From: Gorillibacterium massiliense
GTDB taxonomy: Bacteria > Bacillota > Bacilli > Paenibacillales > NBRC-103111
Reading direction: 5' to 3'
Assembly: GCF_000455485.1 (NCBI RefSeq)
Contig: NZ_CBQR020000141.1
Span: forward strand, 36,401-100,400
Length of the DNA: 64,000 nt
Shown piece by piece: positions 17,535 through 27,399 of this stretch (the first letter of the stretch is position 1; each line of letters begins with the position of its first letter). The position numbers and the translations under genes were made by a program. The notes under the pieces are model-generated. The model saw nothing but the letters and a program-made list of their open reading frames with translations. It was not told the DNA's origin and did not search any database.

Positions 17535-18831
17535 ACGTGCAGTTCGGCACCTGTCCGCCCGAGCCTATGGCGTCAACCAGGCAGTGGGCGGCATTCTGGC
17601 GATGCAGGGCGTCTATCAATCGGCCTCGGCGATTCACGGTTCCCAAGGCTGTGTGGAGTCGATTCAGGCGGTGTTGTCCGGCCATTACCGGGAGCCGGTG
17701 ACCATCCACAATATTGCCATCCACGAGTACAATTTGATTTCCGGCGGGGGGAAAAGTATTCACGAGGCGCTTCGGCTGATTCTTTCCCGGCACAATCCCG
17801 ACGTGGTCGCGGTGATCGGCACAACGTTGACGGAGTCCGTCGGCGAGGATTTGGAGCAAACGGTGCAATCTTTTCAAGAGGAAAACCGCGCTTATCTTAG
17901 GGACAAAATGCTCATCGCCGTCCATCTTCCCGATTGCGAAGGTTCTTTGGAAGCCGGCTACGGAAAAATGGTTTACTCGGTTGTGAAGGAGGTGATTCAT
18001 CAATCATCCGGCGTCATCCGGAAAAAGCGGAAAGACCGGATCAACCTGCTGCCAGGCGCTCACCTGAGTCCCGGAGATGTGATGGAGCTGAAGGAAATCA
18101 TCGCCTCCTTCGGGCTGGAGGTGATCGTGCTGCCGGACTTGTCGTCCTCTCTTACGGGGCATCTGATGAAAGGCTACACGCCGCTGTCCCAGGGAGGGAT
18201 TCCTCTTGACTACTTGCGGGAGCTGAGCGCATCGGTCTATACCATCGCCATCGGGCTGGCGATGGAACCGGCGGCGCAGCTTCTCCGGGAGTATTTACAT
18301 ATTCCGTATTGCCTTTTCAAGAGCGTGACCGGGCTGAGGGAAACGGACGCCTTTTTTGCCTTTTTGCAGCAGCTCAGCCGCAGTGAAACCCAGGTGAAAT
18401 ACCGCTGGCAGCGTCAATTTCTGCTCGATACCATGCTGGATGCCCGATCGGTGTACCGGGGTAAGCGGGTTGCGGTCCTTCTGGAGGAGGACCAGCGGAC
18501 GTCTCTCCTGCAAATGCTGGCGGAGATGGGCGTGGAGCCTGCCAAGCTGCCGCAGGGGTTGGCGGCTCCCGCCGAAGATTGCCGAATGCTGGAGGGGGGC
18601 GATGCCGTCGCCGATTTCTGGATCGGCAATTCGTTTGCGCAGCAAAGGGCGGCCTCTGTAGGCATTCGGTATATTCTCGCGGGTTTTCCCGTTTTCAACC
18701 GGCTGGGGACGCCCTTTACACTGAGCGTGGGATACAGAGGGACGGCGGAGCGGTTGCGCGATTATGGGAATTCCTTGTTAAATGCCGGCCCGGCAAAAGG
18801 AAGCGGTACGGAAGGGAAGCACTGGGGCTGA
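17518..18831 (+). CDS. Second NifN-like scaffold protein
   Basis: A 437-residue paralogue of the NifN at 12171. It shares blocks such as LLPGAHLSPGDVMELKEIIASFGLEVIVLPDLSSSLTGHL and FTLSVGYRGTAE. The bridging-cluster cysteine is kept at 45 (IHGSQGCVES). The ATG at 17518 is read from a GGGAGGG site and lies inside the preceding gene; the longer frame from 17482 has no ribosome site. It must partner the cysteine-less NifE copy. The pair looks like a duplication of nifEN followed by divergence. Confidence 0.88.
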   Translation: MQTGDERAVRHLSARAYGVNQAVGGILAMQGVYQSASAIHGSQGCVESIQAVLSGHYREPVTIHNIAIHEYNLISGGGKSIHEALRLILSRHNPDVVAVIGTTLTESVGEDLEQTVQSFQEENRAYLRDKMLIAVHLPDCEGSLEAGYGKMVYSVVKEVIHQSSGVIRKKRKDRINLLPGAHLSPGDVMELKEIIASFGLEVIVLPDLSSSLTGHLMKGYTPLSQGGIPLDYLRELSASVYTIAIGLAMEPAAQLLREYLHIPYCLFKSVTGLRETDAFFAFLQQLSRSETQVKYRWQRQFLLDTMLDARSVYRGKRVAVLLEEDQRTSLLQMLAEMGVEPAKLPQGLAAPAEDCRMLEGGDAVADFWIGNSFAQQRAASVGIRYILAGFPVFNRLGTPFTLSVGYRGTAERLRDYGNSLLNAGPAKGSGTEGKHWG

Positions 18832-18948
18832 TTTTTTTTACAGAGAAGCGGCAGGAGAAGCTGAAAGGCTGGCTTTCGGGTCCGTGGAACGGATTGTGGT
18901 TTTACACGCTAATTGGCGTTTTATTTCATGTGGAAGGGGTTTTCTAGG

Positions 18949-19266
18949 ATGAAGATGATTCGCGCGATCGTAAGGCCGGAAAAAACGGAGGAGGTCGTCG
19001 ACGGACTGGCGGAAGTCGGGTTTTTCTCCCTGACCAAGCTGAATGTTGTCGGACGCGGGAAGCAAAAGGGGATCACCATCGGAACTGCCCACTATGATGA
19101 GCTGCCCAAGGTGATGCTGCTGATGGTCGTCGAGGATGAAAGTGTCGAGCAGGCCCTCGGCATCATCACGGAAAAAGCGTTCACGGGCAATTTCGGCGAC
19201 GGCAAGTTGTTCGTCAGTCCGGTAGAGTCGGCTTATACGATCCGGACGGGAGAAAAGGCTCTATAA
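18949..19266 (+). CDS. nifI1: NifI1, nitrogenase-specific PII regulator
   Basis: A 105-residue PII protein of the NifI1 (GlnB-like, nifHD1) class. MKMIRAIVRPEKTEEVVDGL, NVVGRGKQKGI, HYDELPKVMLLMVVEDE and FGDGKLFVSPVESAYTIRTGEK are class signatures. In methanogens NifI1/NifI2 complexes bind the dinitrogenase and switch it off when ammonium rises, with 2-oxoglutarate and ATP relieving the block. Here the pair lies after the second nifEN rather than between nifH and nifD. GGAAGGGG precedes the ATG. The preceding 117 nt hold no clear gene. Confidence 0.92.
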   Translation: MKMIRAIVRPEKTEEVVDGLAEVGFFSLTKLNVVGRGKQKGITIGTAHYDELPKVMLLMVVEDESVEQALGIITEKAFTGNFGDGKLFVSPVESAYTIRTGEKAL

Positions 19267-19285
19267 AGGGCGGGAGGGATCAAAG

Positions 19286-19660
19286 ATGAAAGAACTGATT
19301 GTCATTATCCGGCCCAACAAAATATCCAAAACGAAGGATGCGTTGGAGTCCCTCGGTTATCCGGCGATGACTGCATCCTCTGTTCTGGGCAGAGGCAAGC
19401 AAAAAGGGCTGTCCGGCGAAGTAAAGCTGACGCAAGGAAATGAACCGCCGGTTGACCGGGGAAACGTAGGAGAAATGAAGTACATCCCCAAGCGCTTTTT
19501 GAACGTGGTTGTGCATGATGAAGACGTCGAAGCGGTGATCGCGGCCGTCATCGAGGTCAACCGGACCGGGGATATCGGCGACGGACGCATCTTTGTCCTG
19601 CCCATTGAGGAAGCGGTCCGGGTGAGAACTGGCGAAACCGGCCGAGCGGCGATCAGCTAG
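19286..19660 (+). CDS. nifI2: NifI2, nitrogenase-specific PII regulator
   Basis: A 124-residue PII protein of the NifI2 class. MKELIVIIRPNKISKTKDALESLGYP, VLGRGKQKGL, MKYIPKRFLNVVVHDEDVEAVI and GDIGDGRIFVLPIEEAVRVRTGE are diagnostic. It has the longer T-loop region expected of NifI2. It starts 19 nt after nifI1 with GGGAGGG upstream, so the two are made together as partners of one hetero-oligomer. Whether it acts on NifDK, AnfDGK or both cannot be read from sequence. Confidence 0.92.
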   Translation: MKELIVIIRPNKISKTKDALESLGYPAMTASSVLGRGKQKGLSGEVKLTQGNEPPVDRGNVGEMKYIPKRFLNVVVHDEDVEAVIAAVIEVNRTGDIGDGRIFVLPIEEAVRVRTGETGRAAIS

Positions 19661-19721
19661 AGAAGCTGGGAGAACAATGCGCCGACCCGTTGCGGCTCGC
19701 TTTCGTTATGGGGGTGGTTCC

Positions 19722-20135
19722 ATGAAGGTGGCTTTTGCTTCCATGCGCGGCAAGCAATTGGATGGCCACTTTGGGCAATGCCGGTCCTTTTCGGTTTTTG
19801 TCCTCGACCCAGGGGGGTATAGGTGGCTGGAACACCGGGCGGCGCCTGAGCCGCTGGCAGGGGAGACGGACGAGGAACGGATCGCGCGCAAGCTGAGCGT
19901 CATTGACGATTGCGAGCTGCTGTTTGTGAGCCGTATGGGGCTGGGAGCCGTCGAGAACGCCCTCGCCAGAGGGATCATGGTTCTGCAGCAGGAGGCAGGC
20001 GCTGAGGTGATCCCCTTGGCAGAGGGTCTGGTCCGACTGCTCCGGGGCGATCCGCCGCTGTGGCTGAAGAAGGCACTGGATCGGGCGAGGCTGCGGGAGA
20101 ACAGACGGACCGCGGCGGCTAACAGCGAGGAATAG
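19722..20135 (+). CDS. Second NifX-like cofactor carrier
   Basis: A 137-residue NifX/NafY-fold protein: MKVAFASMRGKQLDGHFGQCRSFSVFVLD at the start and GDPPLWLKKALDRARL near the end. The conserved histidine of the HFG motif is present. With the NifX at 13522 and the C-terminal domain of NifB, it is the third NifX-fold unit in the locus. The start at ATG 19722 is chosen by homology; GGGGGTGG lies upstream. It is the last gene of the long nif operon, before the terminator and the anf promoter. It may belong functionally with the second NifEN pair or with Anf. Confidence 0.85.
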   Translation: MKVAFASMRGKQLDGHFGQCRSFSVFVLDPGGYRWLEHRAAPEPLAGETDEERIARKLSVIDDCELLFVSRMGLGAVENALARGIMVLQQEAGAEVIPLAEGLVRLLRGDPPLWLKKALDRARLRENRRTAAANSEE

Positions 20136-20173
20136 AACCTAACAGGGAGAAGCTGCTCTTCGTTTTGGATTAA

Positions 20174-20222
20174 CTTTCGTTTTTCGCGCAAAGGCGTGGA
20201 GAACGAAGGTTTTTTCTTTTTC
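20174..20222 (+). terminator. Terminator of the nif operon
   Basis: An 8-bp stem (20174-20181 with 20202-20209, one G-T pair) encloses a 20-nt loop with its own GC pairs, followed by TTTTTTCTTTTT. It ends the nif transcript before the anf promoter. Confidence 0.7.
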
Positions 20223-20298
20223 GGGACCGGAGAGAGCAATTTTGCTGTATTTTGAAAGCGGTATGAAAAGGAGAGAAAGGCTGCAAAAAAAGAGGTTG

Positions 20299-20315
20299 TG
20301 TAAGATAATCTAACA
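20299..20315 (+). promoter_or_regulatory. GlnR box I of the anf operon
   Basis: TGTAA-GATAATC-TAACA fits TGTNA-N7-TNACA. It ends exactly 48 nt before the -35 at 20364, the same distance as in the nif promoter, with its centre about 93 nt before the predicted start. Confidence 0.82.
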
Positions 20316-20363
20316 TTAAATAAGGCAGTATTGTTGAATCGTGAAATATATGGGCTAATTTCG

Positions 20364-20393
20364 TTGACGTTCGGCCGATTTCACAGCTATTAT
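20364..20393 (+). promoter_or_regulatory. Sigma-A promoter of the anf operon
   Basis: The -35 is TTGACG (20364-20369), the spacer 18 nt, and the -10 TATTAT (20388-20393). The predicted start is near 20400. It leaves a leader of about 160 nt before anfH. Confidence 0.77.
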
Positions 20394-20424
20394 GGCACTG
20401 TGAACACCGAGAAGATGAACATAA

Positions 20425-20441
20425 TGTTATGTATTCTAACA
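20425..20441 (+). promoter_or_regulatory. GlnR box II of the anf operon
   Basis: TGTTA-TGTATTC-TAACA is a perfect GlnR consensus. It starts 31 nt after the -10 and so lies downstream of the predicted start. This is ten bases, about one helical turn, further than in the nif promoter. Confidence 0.83.
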
Positions 20442-20547
20442 TCTCGAACGAAACACGACAGCAAAGATGAGCGTCGGCGGCAGATGGGGGACATGAGGCG
20501 GATTGGAGTCATCACGAGATAAATAGACCGAATATTCAAACAAATGA

Positions 20548-22989
<2,442 letters not shown>

Positions 22990-23002
22990 GGAGGGAGTCG
23001 CC

Positions 23003-23425
23003 ATGGAACCAAATGCGGAGATTCAGGAGTTGCAAGCCGCCGAATTAACCGATACAGCCAGTACCGCCGACACGGAAGAAGCGGTCAGAAAGCAGCGCGT
23101 TACCCAACTGGAAGACCATATTATGAAAAAATGCCTGTGGCAGTTTCACTCTCGCGCCTGGGACCGGTGGAAGCAGAACGAGGGGGTTCTGGGCAAAACG
23201 ACGCAGATTCTCTGCGGTGAATCGGTAGAGACCTCGACTCCTGCGGATCGCTGTTATTGGGTGGATGCCGTCGTCCTGGCCGACGCGTTCCGCAGCCGTT
23301 TTTCCTGGCTTGCCGGGCTGGACACCGATGAAATTAAGGGGATCATGCAGGGGTTGAAGGAGCGTATAGACTTCGTCACCATCACCGGCTCGCTCAATGA
23401 AGAGCTGACGGTGAAGCAATATTAG
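23003..23425 (+). CDS. anfG: AnfG, Fe-only nitrogenase delta subunit
   Basis: A 140-residue small subunit found only in alternative nitrogenases and needed for a stable (AnfDGK)2 complex. HIMKKCLWQFHSRAWDRWKQNEGVL and the CYWVDAVVLADAFRSRFSWL block are family signatures. The start is ATG 23003, 13 nt after anfD, read from AAGGAGGG; an in-frame ATG at 22982 lies upstream of that site and is not used. It is a little longer at the N-terminus than Azotobacter AnfG (132 residues), by an acidic, Thr/Ala-rich tail. Confidence 0.95.
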   Translation: MEPNAEIQELQAAELTDTASTADTEEAVRKQRVTQLEDHIMKKCLWQFHSRAWDRWKQNEGVLGKTTQILCGESVETSTPADRCYWVDAVVLADAFRSRFSWLAGLDTDEIKGIMQGLKERIDFVTITGSLNEELTVKQY

Positions 23426-23449
23426 CAAGAGGGAAGGAGGGTATCGCCT

Positions 23450-24838
23450 ATGAGCTGCGAAGTCATACAAAAATCTCGGAGCGGCGTCATCAATCCGATT
23501 TTCACGTGTCAGCCCGCCGGCGCCCAATACGCCAGCATCGGCATTAAAGACTGCATCGGCATCGTCCACGGCGGCCAAGGCTGCGTCATGTTCGTCCGGC
23601 TGTTGTTCTCCCAGCATTTCAAGGAAAACTTTATCCTCGCGTCATCCTCTCTCCATGAGGACGGGGCGGTATTCGGCGCTTTGAACCGGGTAGAGCAGGC
23701 TGTTGATGTGCTGCTGATGCGTTATCCCGATGTGAAGGTGGTGCCGATCATCACCACCTGTTCGACGGAGGTCATCGGGGACGATATCGACGGGGTCATT
23801 TTAAAATTAAACAGAGGGCTGCTGCAGGAAAAATACGCGGACCGGGATGTGCGGTTGATCCCCATCCACACCCCTAGCTTCATCGGCAGTCAGGTGAGCG
23901 GATACGATGTGGCGGTGGAGGCCTTCGTTACCTATTTCGCCAAGAAGGGTCAGCCTAACGGCAAGCTGAACCTGATCACCGGCTGGGTCAATCCGGGAGA
24001 CGTCACCACCCTCAAGCATCTGCTGGCGGAGATGGACGTGGACGCTACGGTGCTTTTTGAAATCGAGAGCTTCGATTCGCCGATCATGCCGGACAAAAGC
24101 GGCGAGTCCCACGGCAACACGACTATCGAGGATCTGGAAGGGACGGGGAGCGCCATCGGCACCCTTGCCCTCAACCGATATGAAGGCGGCAAAGCGGCCA
24201 AGTATTTGGAGAACGAGTTCGAGGTTCCGGCGATCATCGGCCCGACGCCTATCGGCATCCGCAACACGGATACGTTTCTGCAAAACGTAAAGAAGCTGAC
24301 CGGCAAGCCGATCCCGGCATCTCTCGTCCGCGAACGGGGAATAGCCATCGACGCCTTGGCCGATCTGGTTCACATGTTTTTGGCCGACAAGAAGGTGGCG
24401 ATTTACGGCCATCCCGATCTTGTTATCGGCCTAGCGGAATTCTGCCTCGACCTGGAGATGAAGCCCGTGCTCCTGCTGCTCGGGGACGACAATATCACCT
24501 ACAAGAACGACCCCCGGATCAAGGCGCTGCAAAAGGACGTTCCGTTTAAAATGGAAGTGGTGCTGAACGCTGATTTGATGGAGTTGGAGAGCCGGATCAA
24601 AAGCAAGGAGATCGAGCTGGACCTGATCCTCGGTCACTCCAAAGGCCGGTTTACTGCCATCGACAACAACATCCCGATGGTGCGGGTCGGGTTCCCCACC
24701 TACGACCGGGCGGGGCTGCACCGCCATCCAGTAGTCGGCTATGCCGGGGCGATCTGGCTGGCGGAGGAAATGGCCAACACGCTGTTTACCGACATGGAGT
24801 ACAAGAAAAAGAAGGAATGGATTCTGAATGTGTGGTAA
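23450..24838 (+). CDS. anfK: AnfK, Fe-only nitrogenase beta subunit
   Basis: A 462-residue subunit, the same length as Azotobacter AnfK. P-cluster cysteines are at 20 (FTCQPAGA), 45 (GGQGCVMF) and 104 (ITTCSTEVIGDD). Anf signatures are MSCEV at the start, LITGWVNPGDVTTLKHLL, FEIESFDSPIMPDKSGESHGNTTIEDL, GPTPIGIRNTDTFL, and the terminal KKKEWILNVW. GGAAGGAGGG precedes the ATG. It completes a full anfHDGK set in the same order as in proteobacteria. Confidence 0.97.
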   Translation: MSCEVIQKSRSGVINPIFTCQPAGAQYASIGIKDCIGIVHGGQGCVMFVRLLFSQHFKENFILASSSLHEDGAVFGALNRVEQAVDVLLMRYPDVKVVPIITTCSTEVIGDDIDGVILKLNRGLLQEKYADRDVRLIPIHTPSFIGSQVSGYDVAVEAFVTYFAKKGQPNGKLNLITGWVNPGDVTTLKHLLAEMDVDATVLFEIESFDSPIMPDKSGESHGNTTIEDLEGTGSAIGTLALNRYEGGKAAKYLENEFEVPAIIGPTPIGIRNTDTFLQNVKKLTGKPIPASLVRERGIAIDALADLVHMFLADKKVAIYGHPDLVIGLAEFCLDLEMKPVLLLLGDDNITYKNDPRIKALQKDVPFKMEVVLNADLMELESRIKSKEIELDLILGHSKGRFTAIDNNIPMVRVGFPTYDRAGLHRHPVVGYAGAIWLAEEMANTLFTDMEYKKKKEWILNVW

Positions 24839-24931
24839 AATTTCGAAAAATACGAGAGAAGATACGTGGGCGACAGCGCTGCCTTGAGGGGTTGCTTTCG
24901 CCCCGTCTTCTTTGAGGAGGAGAGTCGGACG

Positions 24932-25669
24932 ATGAGGCTTCATTATGTGCAGCACATTCAGATGGAAGATCCGGGGAGCATTTTGATTTGGGCCAAGGAG
25001 AAAGATCATCCTGTCACCCGAACGCTGCAGTTCGAGAACGATCCGCTACCGGCTTTGGAAGCCTTCGATATGCTGGTTATCATGGGCGGCCCGATGAATA
25101 TTTACGAGGAGGAGCATTTTCCCTATTTGGCGGCGGAAAAAGCATTTATCCGCGAATCTGTCAAAGCTGGCAAGATCGTCCTCGGCATCTGCCTCGGCAG
25201 TCAGCTTATTGCCGATGCCATCGGCGGCAAGGTGACAACCAATCCTCAGCCGGAAATCGGCTGGCTGCCGATTGCGTGGACCGATGAGGCTTTGGCCGAC
25301 CCGCTGTTTTCCTTCTTCCCCCAAGACCCCGTTGTTTTCCAATGGCATTACGACACCTTCAGCGAGCTGCCTGAGGATGCCAAGGTACTGGCGTCTAGCG
25401 TAGCATGCCGACATCAAGCCTTTGTTTACAAGGAGAAGGTTTTCGGATTCCAGTTCCACTTGGAGATGACCCATGGGCTGGTAGATGTTCTGACCAAGGA
25501 ATTTGCGGCCGAACTGGTGCCGGCGGCGTATGTCCAGTCTCCGCAGCAGATTATGGCATATCCGGACCGATTCACCCAAAACAACGCCTGGATGACGGAA
25601 TTTCTCAATCGTTTGGAAGAACGGATACAGACGGAAGCGGGGTGCCGGGATGGAGCCTGTCAGCTATAA
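24932..25669 (+). CDS. Class I glutamine amidotransferase-like protein
   Basis: A 245-residue GATase1 domain. The nucleophile elbow is GICLGSQLIADAIGG, with Cys in the GxCxG pattern, and the catalytic His-x-Glu pair is in GFQFHLEM. VIMGGPMNIYEEEHFPYL is another family block. It has no synthetase domain, so its amination partner is unknown; stand-alone members also act as gamma-glutamyl hydrolases. The start is ATG 24932 behind GAGGAGGA; the longer frame from 24866 lacks a ribosome site. It follows anfK by 93 nt with only a weak hairpin between, and overlaps the next gene by 20 nt. In Azotobacter anfO and anfR occupy this place. A role tied to anf is inference from position. Confidence 0.88.
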   Translation: MRLHYVQHIQMEDPGSILIWAKEKDHPVTRTLQFENDPLPALEAFDMLVIMGGPMNIYEEEHFPYLAAEKAFIRESVKAGKIVLGICLGSQLIADAIGGKVTTNPQPEIGWLPIAWTDEALADPLFSFFPQDPVVFQWHYDTFSELPEDAKVLASSVACRHQAFVYKEKVFGFQFHLEMTHGLVDVLTKEFAAELVPAAYVQSPQQIMAYPDRFTQNNAWMTEFLNRLEERIQTEAGCRDGACQL

Positions 25670-26183
25670 GCGGAGAGATTGCCAAGACCGGGAGAAGATC
25701 GAAGATTTTCTCGCCCATGCACGCATCGGCGTCATCGGTATTGCCGGGGACGAATATCCTTATACGGTTCCCGTCAACTTCGTCTGGCACCGCGGCTGCA
25801 TTTACCTGCACGGCATGGGCTCTGGGAAGAAGGTGCGGCTTTTGGCGGACAATCCCGCCGTCAGCTTCACGGTCTACCAGGAGCAGGGGACCGTCACCGA
25901 TCCCGTTCCCTGCCATGCGGACACGGCCTACATGAGCGTGATGATCTTCGGCGTTGCCCGCAAGGTGGACGATCACGCCGAGGCGGCGGAAGCGCTGCAG
26001 ATGGTGATGGATAAATACACCCCCGGTTTTTACAAGACGAAGATGTCGGCGGCGATGGTGGAACGCTACCGTTCGGCCATGGACGGCAATGCCGTGGCGG
26101 TATTCAGGATCACGCCCAAGCATTTGACGGCAAAAGAAAACAGTGCGGAGCCCGACGCCTTGTTCCTACATAAGAATTTATAA
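25650..26183 (+). CDS. PNPOx-like split-barrel flavoprotein (NimA-type)
   Basis: A 177-residue FMN-binding split-barrel protein of the pyridoxamine-phosphate-oxidase superfamily, nearest the NimA/nitroreductase-like branch. IEDFLAHARIGVIGIAGDEYPYTVPVNFVWHRGCIYLHG is the family core. The conserved segment GSGKKVRLLADNPAVSFTVY follows. It overlaps the amidotransferase by 20 nt, so the two are probably translated together at the end of the anf operon. A possible job is redox or oxygen defence; this is inference only. No signal peptide or membrane segment is seen. Confidence 0.85.
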   Translation: MEPVSYKRRDCQDREKIEDFLAHARIGVIGIAGDEYPYTVPVNFVWHRGCIYLHGMGSGKKVRLLADNPAVSFTVYQEQGTVTDPVPCHADTAYMSVMIFGVARKVDDHAEAAEALQMVMDKYTPGFYKTKMSAAMVERYRSAMDGNAVAVFRITPKHLTAKENSAEPDALFLHKNL

Positions 26184-26217
26184 GTTTGCCACCATAAATA
26201 GGCTTATTCCGCTACGG

Positions 26218-26257
26218 TAAACGTCGCTCGTCCATTAAGGACAGCGTAAGCCGTTTA
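26218..26257. terminator. Possible bidirectional terminator between convergent genes
   Basis: An interrupted hairpin (arms TAAACGTCGCTCGTCC and GGACAGCGTAAGCCGTTTA) stands between the anf operon end and the minus-strand transporter. The T-tracts are weak. Confidence 0.45.
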
Positions 26258-26307
26258 TTCTTGGGCCATCCGGGACATCCGCACCGTTCGTAATGAGGCT
26301 ATTGTGA

Positions 26308-27216
26308 TTACAGCTCGTCCGCCAGCCCCAGAAGCGCGATTCCGAGGATGACGATGATAATGACGGCATACTGCACCTTGCCCTGCTTTTCCTTGAGGAA
26401 GATACGGGACAAGATTACCGAGAAGATGCTGTACGAAGCGATAAGCGGCGCGGCGATGACTGCATTGCTGCTCATGGCGAATACATAGAAGAACTGTCCG
26501 GCTGTCTCCAGAATGGCGGCAGTTCCCTTGCTGCGTTCCCGGAGCGGGTTGAACGAAGTCTTCTTCACGAACCGGAGATACAAATAGCAAACGGCTGCAC
26601 AAATGAAAAAGGTATATTCGTATGCCAAGAGAGCCGCATCTTCGCTGATCAGCTTCAGCTCATCGAGATAGATGCCATCGGCAAAGGTGCCGAGACCGTC
26701 CAGCAGGCAGTACAGCAGCGGGAAGATAATGGCGATGACGCCGATTTGATATTTTTTGTCGATAGGGGTGGAGCTGGCGCGGAGAGCGGCGGTTTCGTCC
26801 CTTTTTTCCAGTGCGGCCAGACTGACCACACCCAAGGTAATCGCGACGATACCCAATACTTCAATAGCGCTCAAATGATGGGAAAAGAAAATCACCAGCA
26901 GAATGGTGGTAACGGCGCCGGATGAATTTTGCACGGGTGATGAGATGGACAGGTCGAGATAGCGCAGCCCGACATACCCTATGGTCATGGATAAGATGTA
27001 AAGGGCCGAAACCGGCAGGTATCGGATCATATCGAAAGGTTCGAAGGATAGCCCTTGAACAAGCAAATAAACAGTGGCGTGGATGCCCATCACCAAGCCG
27101 ACCATGATGACGATTTTAATATGACTCAACGGGTCTCCGCTATCCGATCCCTTCTTATAAAACAGATCGGCCCCACCCCAGGCGAAGGCGGTCAGTAAGG
27201 CGAACAGAAACCACAT
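26308..27216 (-). CDS. EamA-family (DMT) transporter
   Basis: A 302-residue protein with about ten hydrophobic helices in two EamA halves. It starts MWFLFALLTAFAWGGADLFYKKG and repeats the pattern in the second half (APLIASYSIFSVILSRIFLKEKQGK). The start at 27216 follows AAAGGAGA on the minus strand; an upstream extension to 27267 has no ribosome site. The central ~40-residue loop (EKRDETAALRASSTPIDKKY) is long for the family. The substrate is unknown. It is convergent with the anf operon and divergent from the MATE gene. Confidence 0.82.
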   Translation of the reverse strand: MWFLFALLTAFAWGGADLFYKKGSDSGDPLSHIKIVIMVGLVMGIHATVYLLVQGLSFEPFDMIRYLPVSALYILSMTIGYVGLRYLDLSISSPVQNSSGAVTTILLVIFFSHHLSAIEVLGIVAITLGVVSLAALEKRDETAALRASSTPIDKKYQIGVIAIIFPLLYCLLDGLGTFADGIYLDELKLISEDAALLAYEYTFFICAAVCYLYLRFVKKTSFNPLRERSKGTAAILETAGQFFYVFAMSSNAVIAAPLIASYSIFSVILSRIFLKEKQGKVQYAVIIIVILGIALLGLADEL

Positions 27217-27399
27217 GGCGGCAATATCTCCTTTTTTGGAAAAAATATAAATAACGCTGGCGCGCATGCTTCACTTTACCAGATGGGGATTGTGGCTGTC
27301 CAGTGAACAAACCGAAGGATAATTGGGGGATTTTGTTGTTTATTGGCCCATGCAACTATGTTATGATCAGGTCTGAATCTATGAAAAGAATGTGATGAC

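Noticed and set aside
18832-18947. Small hydrophobic ORF before nifI1
   Set aside because: No in-frame start with a ribosome site; it is a run-on of a shadow frame of the second nifN.
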